A stretch of 64,000 nucleotides of DNA, taken from assembly GCF_900269665.1 (NCBI RefSeq), contig NZ_LT985361.1, forward strand, positions 5,907,807 to 5,971,806, given 5' to 3'. Below the pieces are notes generated by a model. The model saw only the letters and a list, made by a program, of their open reading frames with translations, did not search any database and was not told the DNA's origin. This document shows positions 55,001 through 63,849 of this stretch, in pieces. Both the position numbers and the translations under genes were made by a program. Position 1 is the first letter of the stretch. Every line of letters begins with the position of its first letter. This DNA comes from Nocardia suismassiliense (GTDB lineage: Bacteria > Actinomycetota > Actinomycetes > Mycobacteriales > Mycobacteriaceae).

Positions 55001-57642
55001 CCGCCGTGGAGATTTTGTTGCGCGTTTTCGGTCGAGACGGCACCCAAAAATCAGCGCACACCATGCTGCGTGACGCACTCGACCCGCACCGGCGTCTGGC
55101 CCGGGCACTCGATATCTACCTCGACGCGATCGGTCTCGCCGCCGAAAACGCCCTCGGCCCCGACGGTCTCGAGCGCCTCGACACTGCTGCGGACGCGCTG
55201 ATTCCCCACCTCACCGACTATCCCGCCTACCCAGTCCTGCGCCAACACCTGGCCACCCTCGCACTGTCCGGGCGCGACCCGATCACCGCGCTGCGCGATG
55301 CCGCCGATGCCCGCGAACTCGACACCGCCGATGACGTTGCCGCCGTGCTGGACTGGCGTCTGGACTCTTCCGGCATGCACTCCGCCGGCCCGGGACCGTT
55401 GCCGTGGGCGGCCGGGATACCCGAGGGGCTGCGCGCCGACCACGACTGCACCCAACTCAGCGTCCGCGCACGCATCGTGACCGACCTCGCCCACCAGATC
55501 CGTACCGACGCCCGCACATGGACACCCGCGACAGCACCGCGCTGGGCGCGCCCGCTCATCAGCGCCGACCCGCAACTGGTCGAAGAACTCGCCGTGTGGC
55601 GCGCCTCGCTACAGGTCGATGACCCGGACATGCGCCCGACCGGGCGCCCCCGCTACAGCGTGCTCGAACGCGAACACCAGCAACTCCTCGACACCCGCGT
55701 CACCACCGCGCTCGGCGACCCGCACAACCCGGCCAACAAGTGGGCACCCGTGGTCGAACGCATCGAAGCCCGTGTCGTGGCCGACCCGTGGTGGCCGCTC
55801 ATCGCCGACAAGATCGAGGTCGCCGCCCGCGCCGGAATCGACATCGAAACCCGCCTCGCCGACGCCGCACCGGCGCGGCCGTTGCCCGATGAGATGCCTG
55901 CCGCCGCCCTGTGGTCACGCCTGGAACTCGAGCCGTCCGCCCTCGACACCCCTCACGGCCACACCCTGCGCCCGGACTGGCTCACCGACCTGCACGCCGT
56001 GCTCGGCGAGCCCGCCGCCGAACATGTCATCGCCGACCCCGCCTGGCCGCGCCTGGTCGCCGCGATCGACCGCGGACTCGGCAACGGATGGACACCCCAC
56101 GACCTGCTCAGCGCCGCGCACGAACTCATCCTCAGCGCCCAACCCGACGGCGCACCCGCACTGCGCCCCGACCAACTCGCCATCGCCCTCGCCTGGCGCA
56201 TCGACGCCCTCCAACACGAACCCGCCCATTCCCAACCCGCCGACACCCCGGACTCGACCATGAACCCAGACAGCAATCCCCCCGACCACCGACCTCCCGC
56301 TACCACTCGCCACGACACCGCCGACCAACCGCCAGTCCCGCCGTCCGCCACCAACACTCCGACCGCGACCGCACTCTCGGAGCAAGTCGCCACGATCGCG
56401 GCGCTACTCGCAGCCGGGGACACGCAGGCCGCCCGGCGTAGCTTCCGCGAGCTCACACGCGATCTCACCGACGCCCAACGCGACATCATCGAACGCGTCG
56501 CAACCGTGCTCTACCGGTATCCATTCATCAACGCCACCGCCCGATTGCGGTGGGCCGCAAACCGCTACCCCGAACACCACGACCTCATCACCGCCTGCAC
56601 CCCCACCGACGACCCACACACCTACCGGCCAACGCCCGTCCATCCCAAACACCGGCCACCACGCGACCACCGCGAGGTCCCCGCCCAAGATCACCCCGAT
56701 CAGATCGACCCCACCCGAACCCGACCACTGGCCTCCGACGCCGAAACCGCCGCCGCACACCAGCACCAGGACTATCGCGACACCCGCGGCGACGTCGACG
56801 ACGACCCCAAAAACTGGCCGATACCCCGAGGCGTCGACCACCCCTACTGGGTGGCCAAAGCCCACCGAGACCTCATCCCCAACGGACCCGAATACGCAGA
56901 AGGCGAACCCGACCACGACAAATTCGCCGTCCGCAGAACCCGAGCCCTGCCGTGTGTCACCTGCGGAATCGGACGCGCCGTCAACGACGCCATCCCGAAA
57001 CATCCACGCCGCAGCGACGACGGCCTGTGCGCAGAATGCCGCGACAACAACGAAACCCCCATCCCCGACCACCACCCCGCCGACCACATCCGCGCCCGCT
57101 GCGACCACATCGCCACCACGCATCCACCCAACACCCTCCGCGGCCTGCTAGCCCGGGATTGGCACGCCGCCGCAACCCTCGCCGAACGACTCGCCATCAG
57201 CACCTGGGTCGACACCCATCCGCTGCCAGACCGCCCGACCACCCAACCTGCCGCAGCCAATGACCCCCTCGCGCAGAATCCGTTGATCAGGCTCACCGAC
57301 GCCCAACTCCAACAGCACATCAACGACTTCGAACTACGCATTGCTCTGGCAGACAACGACGCAGTCCTCTACGGCCCGGCGCCCGAGTCACCCAGCATCG
57401 ACACCGATCAATCGCCATACCAAACGAGCGAATCAAGCACCGACAACCCCGAACAGATCACCGAATACCAGCAGCGCATCGATGACCTACGCACCGAACA
57501 ACAACGGCGTACCCAACTCACCCCCGCACAACAAGCCAATGAACGTCAGCTACAGCAGCCATCACATACCGCCGACGACAGCGACTTCGAGCTCCCAGAC
57601 GACCCGGCAACACCTCAACACGACATCGACTTGGGACTGTGA
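52012..57642 (+). CDS. MobF-family conjugative relaxase-helicase (TraA-like)
   Basis: The ATG at 52012 has GGAGA just upstream. The 1876-residue protein begins MTATIHKVVAGNGYQYYLRN, the relaxase start with the catalytic Tyr region. It has the HUH signature HRDSRAGDPDLHTHVLMANR near residue 265. A RecD/TraI-like helicase follows: Walker A APAGSGKTT near 620, DEH in LVIVDEHVKIGN near 705, and ATTIDSAQG plus LYVALTRGVFANHV near 940-970. The long C-terminal region is helical, Pro-rich near 1420, then repeats a helical unit and ends with a zinc ribbon (CVTCGIGRAVND ... CAECRDN). It nicks the transfer origin and unwinds the strand. No coupling protein or T4SS gene is in the window. Confidence 0.9.
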   Translation: MTATIHKVVAGNGYQYYLRNVAANDVSSRGRSSLADYYSAHGEAPGRWHGSGLAALGLHSGDEVTEEQMKSLFGLGRHPNADAIEASVYDEQIRLGAKHKDAVRAADKASRLGNPFRVYTEVSEFRKRCSEAYAEHNKANGCHPDDTILEEDRARIRTHVAFDMFTDEYDRPPIDARELSGWVAKNSRPNTTAVAGFDITFSPVKSVSVLWAVAPRSVSEKIEAAHHAAVKDALRWLEKHAIFTRLGRNGVRQVDVEGLVAAVFTHRDSRAGDPDLHTHVLMANRVRTLDGKWRTLDGATIYAVLVTVSEIYNTRLEHHLERMVGVEFAERADQDPSKRPIREIVGIPAALISAWSRRDTAISARLGQLAAEFQTRLGREPTPKEMFDLAEIATLQTRPVKHVLRSLAEQRCTWRVEAQQLLGGREALASMMSAALNPVRVPRPTITGQWITRTAERVVEVVSEHRATWQVANLRAEIERQLRGQVAGEDWERVAEAVLAETISPVLAVALPDPDLTDQPELRTVPTVLQRRDSTSVYSSALSQRYTSADILSVEAQLIEMAVQPGARQLAPDIVETAVREFNTANPQRRLNAGQISVIEGFASSDLRVRTTNAPAGSGKTTAMAVLADAWHRSGGQVLGLAPTAAAAAVLGESIHVRVETVDKVLDVLSNHTPGPGNPALEREFPPPLPQWVLDIGADTLVIVDEHVKIGNRKRLRLLRFLADRGATIRCIGDPRQLAAIEAGGVDADMDAATPEPALTLSHVVRFDSGAEATASLQLREGDPTALGWYLDNGRIHSGHQGATHDDAFAAWTADHLTGRDTIMLAANHTVVSELNARARADRLARTGAPVGAQCVLIDNNAASVGDTIRTRRNNPRLRLGARDWVRNGYAWTVTAVHEDGSLTAIHQRPGGELGDSVWLPGDYVAEHVRLGYATTIDSAQGITADTCHVALTGSESLQQLYVALTRGVFANHVYVPTALDGSEGSFWSDPAVYPRTAVEILLRVFGRDGTQKSAHTMLRDALDPHRRLARALDIYLDAIGLAAENALGPDGLERLDTAADALIPHLTDYPAYPVLRQHLATLALSGRDPITALRDAADARELDTADDVAAVLDWRLDSSGMHSAGPGPLPWAAGIPEGLRADHDCTQLSVRARIVTDLAHQIRTDARTWTPATAPRWARPLISADPQLVEELAVWRASLQVDDPDMRPTGRPRYSVLEREHQQLLDTRVTTALGDPHNPANKWAPVVERIEARVVADPWWPLIADKIEVAARAGIDIETRLADAAPARPLPDEMPAAALWSRLELEPSALDTPHGHTLRPDWLTDLHAVLGEPAAEHVIADPAWPRLVAAIDRGLGNGWTPHDLLSAAHELILSAQPDGAPALRPDQLAIALAWRIDALQHEPAHSQPADTPDSTMNPDSNPPDHRPPATTRHDTADQPPVPPSATNTPTATALSEQVATIAALLAAGDTQAARRSFRELTRDLTDAQRDIIERVATVLYRYPFINATARLRWAANRYPEHHDLITACTPTDDPHTYRPTPVHPKHRPPRDHREVPAQDHPDQIDPTRTRPLASDAETAAAHQHQDYRDTRGDVDDDPKNWPIPRGVDHPYWVAKAHRDLIPNGPEYAEGEPDHDKFAVRRTRALPCVTCGIGRAVNDAIPKHPRRSDDGLCAECRDNNETPIPDHHPADHIRARCDHIATTHPPNTLRGLLARDWHAAATLAERLAISTWVDTHPLPDRPTTQPAAANDPLAQNPLIRLTDAQLQQHINDFELRIALADNDAVLYGPAPESPSIDTDQSPYQTSESSTDNPEQITEYQQRIDDLRTEQQRRTQLTPAQQANERQLQQPSHTADDSDFELPDDPATPQHDIDLGL

Positions 57643-57752
57643 ACAGTCCCTTCAAGCTGAACTGATCGAGGCTGGCCACCAACGTCCCAAATGCCGATTC
57701 CCAGACAGATCGAGACTAGGGCGGACTGGGCCACCACCAATCTGTAAGGGCC

Positions 57753-58049
57753 TCACCAGCGGTTCCTCATCTGCCGGAGGATCAGATACGGGGCATCGGC
57801 AGCCCCGTACAGGCTCGGCGGGCTTGGCCGCGGTCGCCTTGGAGGGGGAAGGTTCGGGTACTTCCTCCGGAGCTCGTCGAAAATCCACTCCTCCTGCGCC
57901 AAAGCTTCGCTTTGCTCCTTCTGCTGCCGCGCCAAACCCTCCTTACACCAACGGTCTCTAGCACGGTGCTCCTTGACGAAACTGATGAAGATTGCGAGGA
58001 GTCCCAAGCCGACAAGGCCAACAGGGACCACCAACACCAAGAGCTCCAT
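57753..58049 (-). CDS. Small single-pass membrane protein
   Basis: The ATG at 58049 (MELLVLVVPVGLVGLGLLAI) gives 98 residues: one N-terminal transmembrane helix, then a charged helix (ARQQKEQSEALAQEEWIFDE) and a Pro-rich tail (PPPRRPRPSPPS). No family was recognised. It is convergent with the relaxase gene. Confidence 0.55.
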   Translation of the reverse strand: MELLVLVVPVGLVGLGLLAIFISFVKEHRARDRWCKEGLARQQKEQSEALAQEEWIFDELRRKYPNLPPPRRPRPSPPSLYGAADAPYLILRQMRNRW

Positions 58050-58292
58050 ACCCAAGTGTTGCTGGACAGCTCATGATCCGGCAGCGATCAGTCAGTCTTG
58101 ACAGAGACCCGCGCCAGGCGTCCCTGCAGTGCCGAATACCGCGCCTACTGAACGGGCCCAGCGTGAAACAGCGGAACGCCACCCCTCCGTGTCGATCCCT
58201 CTACCTCGACCATCGGTTCCCAAATCTCCCCGTTACCTTCTTCGTGGGCCCGGACACGGGCTCACGGTCGCCAGGCCCGGTATGACTAATTC

Positions 58293-58445
58293 CCCTGTCT
58301 TTCTCATGATCCGGGGGGTGGTGTCGCCGGGTCATGGTGGCGTCGACGGACCACTGATGGGGACAGGGCTGCTGGTAGGTCTCTTCGTAACGTGGGTGCC
58401 GGGCGTTGACGCTTGATCGGGCGGCCGTCCGAGATTCTCGACGCG
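58293..58445 (+). ncRNA. Structured non-coding left end of an IS110 element (bridge-RNA-like)
   Basis: Upstream of the transposase remnant the sequence folds. CCCTGTC (58293-58299) pairs with GACAGGG (58362-58368), and inside it CATGATCCGG (58305-58314) pairs with CCGGGTCATG (58327-58336) with one mismatch. IS110-family elements are known to encode a bridge RNA in a non-coding end next to the transposase gene. Position and folding fit, but the loops have not been matched to target sites. Confidence 0.35.
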
Positions 58446-58871
58446 ATGAGGAACTGCGAAGTGGCACAGGCGTATGCCGTGTTCTGCGGCATTGACGTGG
58501 TTAAAGGCGAGCACCATGCCGTCGGTCTCGACAGCAACGGCAAGCGGTTGTTCGACAAGGCACTACCCAACGACGAATCGCGGCTACGAGCAGTCTTCGA
58601 CCAACTTGCCGCCCGCGGCCCGCTGCTGATCGTGGTCGATCACCCAACACCATCGGCGCGCTGCCGGTCACGGTCGCCCGCGCCTGCGGCCACGATGTGG
58701 CCTGTCTGGCTGGGTTGTCGATGCGCCGTATCGCTGATCTCTACCCGGGCCAGGCCAAAACCGACGCGCGCGCGACGCCTACATCATCGCCTGGCCCGAC
58801 GCCGCTGCGATGTCCTCTACGCCATGCTCAAAACCAAAGAGCCATCTCGCAATTCCGGCGAAGCCGCGTGA
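58446..58871 (+). pseudogene. IS110-family transposase remnant
   Basis: From ATG 58446 the product reads AVFCGIDVVKGEHHAVGLDS, the DEDD N-terminus with the first Asp. It continues FDKALPNDESRLRAVFDQLA and LLIVVD, and then shifts frame near 58,640. The family sequence continues in another frame (VACLAGLSMRRIADLYPGQAKTDARA) and shifts again. The 3' part and the catalytic Ser of the C-terminal domain are missing, so it cannot move by itself. Confidence 0.7.
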
Positions 58872-58880
58872 GAGTCGGCA

Positions 58881-59213
58881 TCATGACGCCAGGCCGGCCA
58901 GCTCCTCGATCGCGGGCGCCAACCGCATGAAGATCTCGTCTTTTTCGGTGAACAGCGGGGGCAGCCGACGGCGATATTCCTGCGCCCGCTTGGTCTCCGG
59001 GTCTGCAACGACGGCGGCCTGAACCCGTTCATACGCCTCCCGACTGTCGTATTCCCAGACCGCGACAACCCGCGCATCCTCGGTCTCCCACCGCCCGACC
59101 AGACGCGCGCCATGACGCAGCTGGACGGGCAACAGGTGTTCCTGAAAGAAGTCGTGGAAGATCGCCAGATTCTCCTCGACAGCCCGATAGATCCGCATCC
59201 GATAGATCACCAT
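58881..59213 (-). CDS. NIPSNAP-family protein
   Basis: From ATG 59213 the 110-residue product reads MVIYRMRIYRAVEENLAIFH, then FFQEHLLPVQLRHGARLVGR and VVAVWEYDSREAYERVQAAV. This is the NIPSNAP ferredoxin-like pattern of strand, helix and paired Trp-Glu-Tyr strand. Such proteins are small dimeric domains of uncertain function, often next to oxidoreductases. It appears complete and is probably host chromosomal DNA beyond the element. Confidence 0.75.
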   Translation of the reverse strand: MVIYRMRIYRAVEENLAIFHDFFQEHLLPVQLRHGARLVGRWETEDARVVAVWEYDSREAYERVQAAVVADPETKRAQEYRRRLPPLFTEKDEIFMRLAPAIEELAGLAS

Positions 59214-59321
59214 TGCCCCCGTTCGAGCCTCATCGGAACCAACCGGTCACCATGCTGCCACGACACGAACCACCCGACCCGATTGACGAAATCCATAGGG
59301 CCACCCCGGGTGAGGCATCGT

Positions 59322-59594
59322 CTACTGAGCTCTGGACCACTCTGTCTCGAACTCGTCTCGTGTTATCTCTGCAGCGTCGAACTCCGGTTGGCTGGTGATC
59401 TCGTCGACGGGTGCGATCGGTATCTCCGCGAGTCCGGCGGTGGCTGTTTCGTGGTTTTCGTCGGCCCATTCGCGGTGTCCGTCGCGGTAGACCTGGACAC
59501 GGCGTGTCTCGTAGTTGTCGTCGCCGACTTCGTGGAAATAGGAAACCGGCTCGTCGTCGAAGTCGTGGTGCCAGATGACTTTCACGTATTTCAT
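59322..59594 (-). CDS. DUF6881 protein, candidate immunity protein for the RHS toxin
   Basis: The ATG at 59594 follows GGAAGGAAC within the end of the toxin gene. The 90-residue product begins MKYVKVIWHHDFDDEPVSYF and continues YETRRVQVYRDGHREWADE and FDAAEITRDEFETEWSRA, matching the DUF6881 pattern. The stop of the RHS gene lies just five bases from this start, so the two are expressed together. Position directly after a toxin tip strongly suggests neutralisation of that toxin; direct evidence is lacking. Confidence 0.7.
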   Translation of the reverse strand: MKYVKVIWHHDFDDEPVSYFHEVGDDNYETRRVQVYRDGHREWADENHETATAGLAEIPIAPVDEITSQPEFDAAEITRDEFETEWSRAQ

Positions 59595-59598
59595 GCCT

Positions 59599-62500
59599 TT
59601 AGTTCCTTCCCGATCGAACGATTCGCCCTGTGAGATCGAGGGGTTCGGTGTTGGGGACGACGAAGACGCCGGGTCTTCCTTGGACGACGGTGAGTCCGGT
59701 GACGTCGATTTCCAGAAAGTGGGAGAACTTGGCCCCGGCCCAGGGTACGCGCAGGAAGGCGGCGGATAGCTGGGCTGGTGTTCGGGTGCCTGGTTCGATG
59801 TCGGTGAGGTACTGGCCGTCTCCGTATCGTGCGTCTTTGGGATTGTGTTCGCGTAGTGAGGGTCGTAGCTCTTGGCTGTCGAGGATCGCGTCGTGGCCTT
59901 GCTCGTTGGTGTAGTGGTACAGCGAATTCGGTGTGGGGTCCGCCGGTGTGTGGGCCGGGGCGGGGCTCGAGGGGTCACCGGTTTGGGTGTTGGAGCATTC
60001 GTTCGGGATCAGGCCGAGGGGATCTGACCATGTGGTGGGGTTGTACGGGTAGGTGCTGGGGTTCGCGGCCGCGGTGAGTCCGAGTGGGTCGGTGGTGAGG
60101 TAGCGACCGGTGGTGGGGTCGTAGGTGCGGTGCAGGTTGTAATGCAGTCCGGTTTCCGGGTCGTGGATTTGACCGGGGTATCGCAGCGGTGTGGCGGCCT
60201 GGCCGGTCCAGTCGGTGTTGCCCCAGAGGTCGGTCGTGGCGGCCGCGGCGCTGTGGGCGGTGTCCGGGTCGATGAGTTCAGTGGGTGCGCCGACGAGGTC
60301 GGTGACGATGGCGTAGAACTCGCGGTCGATGGTGTCTTGGTCGGTTGTTTGAGTGATCGGTGTGTGTGAGTTCGGTTGGTATTGCCAGCGTGTAGTGGTT
60401 GCTTCGCTGGTGGTTTGTTCGAGGAGTTGAGTACCGTCCCAGGTGTAGTCAATACGTTCCAGAACGGTGCCGTCGGCGGCGAGGTGTTGTTTGGTGGTTC
60501 GCCGGCCGAGGGCGTCGTAGGTGTAGTGCCACCACTGGCGGTCCCGGGTCCAGACGTCGGTGAGCTGGTCGAAGCTGTTGTAGCGGTAGTGCCAGATGTC
60601 AGGTTTGCGGGACAGCCTGGTGGTGGTCTTGCGGATCAGTCGGCCGGATTGGTCGTAGTGGTAGCGCGTGCGACCGTCGCGGATGAGGAGGTTGCCGCGG
60701 TATTCGCGCGTGGTGGCGTTGTTGTCGGCGGGGTGCGTCGGGTGTGCGGTGGTGATTGGGTCGAGGTCGATGGGTGGTTGATCCTGGGCGCCGGTGCCCC
60801 TGGCCGACGTGGTGTTGGTGATGTTGCTGAGTGCGTCGTAGGTGTAGTTCTCGGCGGTCGCGCCATCGTGGGTGATGGTGGTGACTCGGCCGATGGGGTC
60901 GAGGTCGTAGTCGTAGCGTTGTGGGTCGCGTTCGGTGTGGGTGAGGGTGTGGCTGGTGAGGTATCCGTCGGGGCGGTAGGAGTATTCGTCGTGGCGTAGC
61001 CGGCGAGGCTCGGGCCGGGGGGTTGTGTGGAGGTCCAGTGATGCCCGGGGGAACCCGGTGACGGTTTGCGCCGCGACTCGGCTACCGCGGGAAAAGTCGA
61101 GTGCGACGGCGACTTCCCCGACCTGCCAGCCGGTGAGCCGACCGAGCGGGTCGTAGGCGAAGGTCAGGGCGTGGTCATCGGCGGTGAGGTTGCGTACACG
61201 GCCGGTGAGGTCGTGGGTCCAGGTGGTGGTGGCGCCGGTGGGGCTGGTTCGTCGTGTCCGGTGTCCGTGGTCGGTGTATTCGTGGCGCATCACCGGTTGG
61301 TTGTCGAGTTTCTGGGTCGCCAGTTTCCCGGTCGGTGTGTAGGTGAATTCGAGTGTGTGGGTGGGTTTTTCGCCGGTGCCGGTGATCGCGGTGAGGATTC
61401 GTCCTGCTGGGTCGTGGGTGTAGCGGACCCAGTCGCCGGAGTCGGAGCTGATTTCGGTCAGCCGACCGAGTGGGTCGTAGCTTTGGTGCCGGGTCTCGCC
61501 TGTCGCGGCGGTGATCGTGGTGACGCGTCCGGCGTCGTCGTGGGTGTATCGGGTTGTGGCGTGGTTGTAGTCGGTTTCTTCGACCAGGCGCCCGGCGGTG
61601 TCGTAGGTGTAGGTCCAGGTGTGGCCCAGCGGATTGGTGACTGCGTTGAGCCGTCGTTCGGTGTTCCAGGTGTAACGGGTGGTGGAGCCGTCTGGCTCGG
61701 TGCGGGTCGCCAGTAGATCGAAGGCGCCGTAGGTGAATCGGGTGGTCTCACCCGCGGGGTTGGTGTGGGTGAGGATGTTGCCTTCGCCGTCGTAGGTCCA
61801 TGATTCGGTGGTGCCGTCGGGGTCGGTGCGGGAGTGCAATGTCCCGTGTGGTGACCAGTGGTAGTGGGTTGTTTCGCCGAGGGGGTTGCTCACGCACACG
61901 GGGCGGCCTGCCGTGTCGCGGTGAATACAGGTGACACCGCCGTAGGGGTCGGTCACCTCGATGGGCAGTCCTGCGGCGTTGACGTCGATGGAGGTGCGGG
62001 CGCCGCCTGGCTGGGTGATCGTCGCGAGAGCACCGTTGGCGTGGTAGGTGTATTCGGTGCGCGCCCCGGTGGCGTCGATGGCGGCGACGAGATTGGCATG
62101 CCGGTCGTATTCGTGGCGCCACACGGTCCCGTCAGGGCGGGTGATGGTGGTGGGCCGGTTGCGCCACAGGTATTCCAACGCGACGGTGTGTCCATCGGGG
62201 CGGGTGAGTTCGGCGATGTCACCGTCGGCGGTGTAGCGGTAGCGGGTTGTGCCGCCGTCGGGTGCGGTGACCAGCAGCGGGTTGCGCTCGGCGTTGTAGT
62301 CGATGTGGGTCCGGGCACCGGCGGGGTCGATGAGGTCGCGGAGCTGGAGTTCGCGGTCGAAGCCGTGGCTGGTGACCGCGCCGAGGGAGTTGGTGATGGT
62401 GGTGAGTCGTCCAGCGCCGTCGGCGAATTCGTGATATTCGAAGTCGGTGTTCAACACCGCCCCGGTGCCGCGCTGGAAGATCACGCGGCCGGTGTCGTCG

Positions 62501-63767
62501 TAAGTGTTGACCATCTGGTTGCCGTTGGAATCGGTCCACGACGTCATGCGGTAGGCGTCGTCGTAGGTGTAGCGCATCGTGGCACCGGCCCCCGAGGTGA
62601 CCGCGACGAGCATGCCTCGGTCGTATTCGAATTCCTTTACACGCGTGGCTGTTTCACCGTGCTCGGCTGGGTCGAGGAGGGACAGGCCGGTGATTCGTCC
62701 GGCGGTGGTGTCGATTCGCAGGTGGTAGCCGCCCGAGTGTGAGACCGCGATGGGCTCGGCGTCGGTGTTGTAGTGGAAGCGGATGCGGTTGAGGTGCCGG
62801 TCGGTGATCGCGGAGACCGCGTAGTTGCCGAGGCGGGATTCGATGCCGCCGAGGGCTGGTTCCGGGGCGAAATGCCAGAGCAATTCGCGGTCTCGATCGT
62901 GGATGCGGTAACCGCCGGTCTCGGTGCGGGTCAACCTCCAGCGTTGTCCGCCAGTGACCGGCGCGACCGGTTCGCCGGGTGCGGCGTGGGGGTAGGCGAG
63001 CAGGAGTCCGTCCTCGCCGATGAAGGTCACGCCGTGGTGGTCGGCAACGAGGCGCATGTCCAGGGTCGAGGACCAGCACGGCCCGAACCAGCGGCCGAAG
63101 CGATAGTTCGAGCGGTGGGTGCGCCGCAGGACCAGCGACAGGATCCCTGGCAGGTCGATGTCGGTTTCCGGGAGCAGGAACTCACCGGTCGCGATGTCGA
63201 CCGGGTCCTCGGTGCAGGTCTTCTGTTCCGGGGTCCGGTCGGATTCGTGGCCGGGCTGCTCGGCGTGGTCGTAGGCGTTCTGGTCGGCCTCGGCGCGCTG
63301 CTGCGGACTCGTCTCCGCCGGGGTGTGGTCCGGTGCGGGGTGAGTGCTCGGTTGATCGTTATTACCCGGGTAGGTGTCACCGCCGTGGTCGGTGGTGGCG
63401 GGTGATTCATGGTGCGGCGCAAGCGGTGTGGAGTCGGTACCGGGGTGGCTCGAGTCGGGCTCGGGGTGGGCTATTGGTGTTCGGTCGGTGTCAGGGTGTG
63501 GTGTTGGTTCGGTCTCGCTGTGCCGTGGCGGCGGGTCAGTGTCCGGGCGCGCCGCCGAAGACGGCTCATCGGGGCGCGGTGATGAGGAGGCATCCGGGTC
63601 GGCGGGCCGTGCCGTGGGAGCCTGGTCGTCGGCTCGGGACGGCGCCGTATCGGTGTCAGGTCGCTGCGGAGTTTCCGGCGCACGGTTGGCGGGGTCAGTG
63701 CGAGGGCCGGGGGCCTCCGATTGTGGTGCGCGGGCATCAGGTTGGGTGTCCGGCGGGGTGTGCGGTG
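59599..63767 (-). CDS. RHS-repeat polymorphic toxin with HYD1-type ADP-ribosyltransferase tip (N-terminus missing)
   Basis: The product runs leftward from the artefactual junction near 63767. It has a Pro/Asp/Ser-rich region, a DUF6531-like start (EDPVDIATGEFLLPETD, then GRWFGPCWSSTLDMRL), then dozens of YD repeats (for example YTYDDAYRMTSWTDSNGN), the core-closing HYNLHRTYDPTTGRYLTTDP and TYPYNPTTWSDPLGL. The last ~105 residues form the toxin tip: LYHYTNEQGHDAILDS, PKDARYGDGQYLTD and FSHFLEIDVTGL. These match the HYD1 signature of ADP-ribosyltransferases. The repeats make a shell that encapsulates the tip, which is released to modify a target in rival cells. The secretion route is in the missing N-terminus. 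Confidence 0.88.
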
Positions 63768-63849
63768 CTGTCGCGTATACGCATCTGACGCCGGCGGCGA
63801 GATGCAGGGGGGGGAGATGGGGGGGGGGCGGGCGGAGGGGGGGGGGGGG
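63768..63849. other. Adapter-like and poly-G sequence, probable assembly artefact
   Basis: Positions 63768-63800 match 27 of 33 bases of the reverse complement of the Nextera read-1 adapter, from memory of the standard sequence. The mismatches are mostly toward G. From 63807 on, G-runs of 8, 10 and 14 bases alternate with a few other bases up to 63849. Both are expected when a read passes through a short insert into the adapter on two-colour sequencers, where no signal is called G. Genes on the two sides are unrelated, so the join should not be trusted. Confidence 0.75.
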
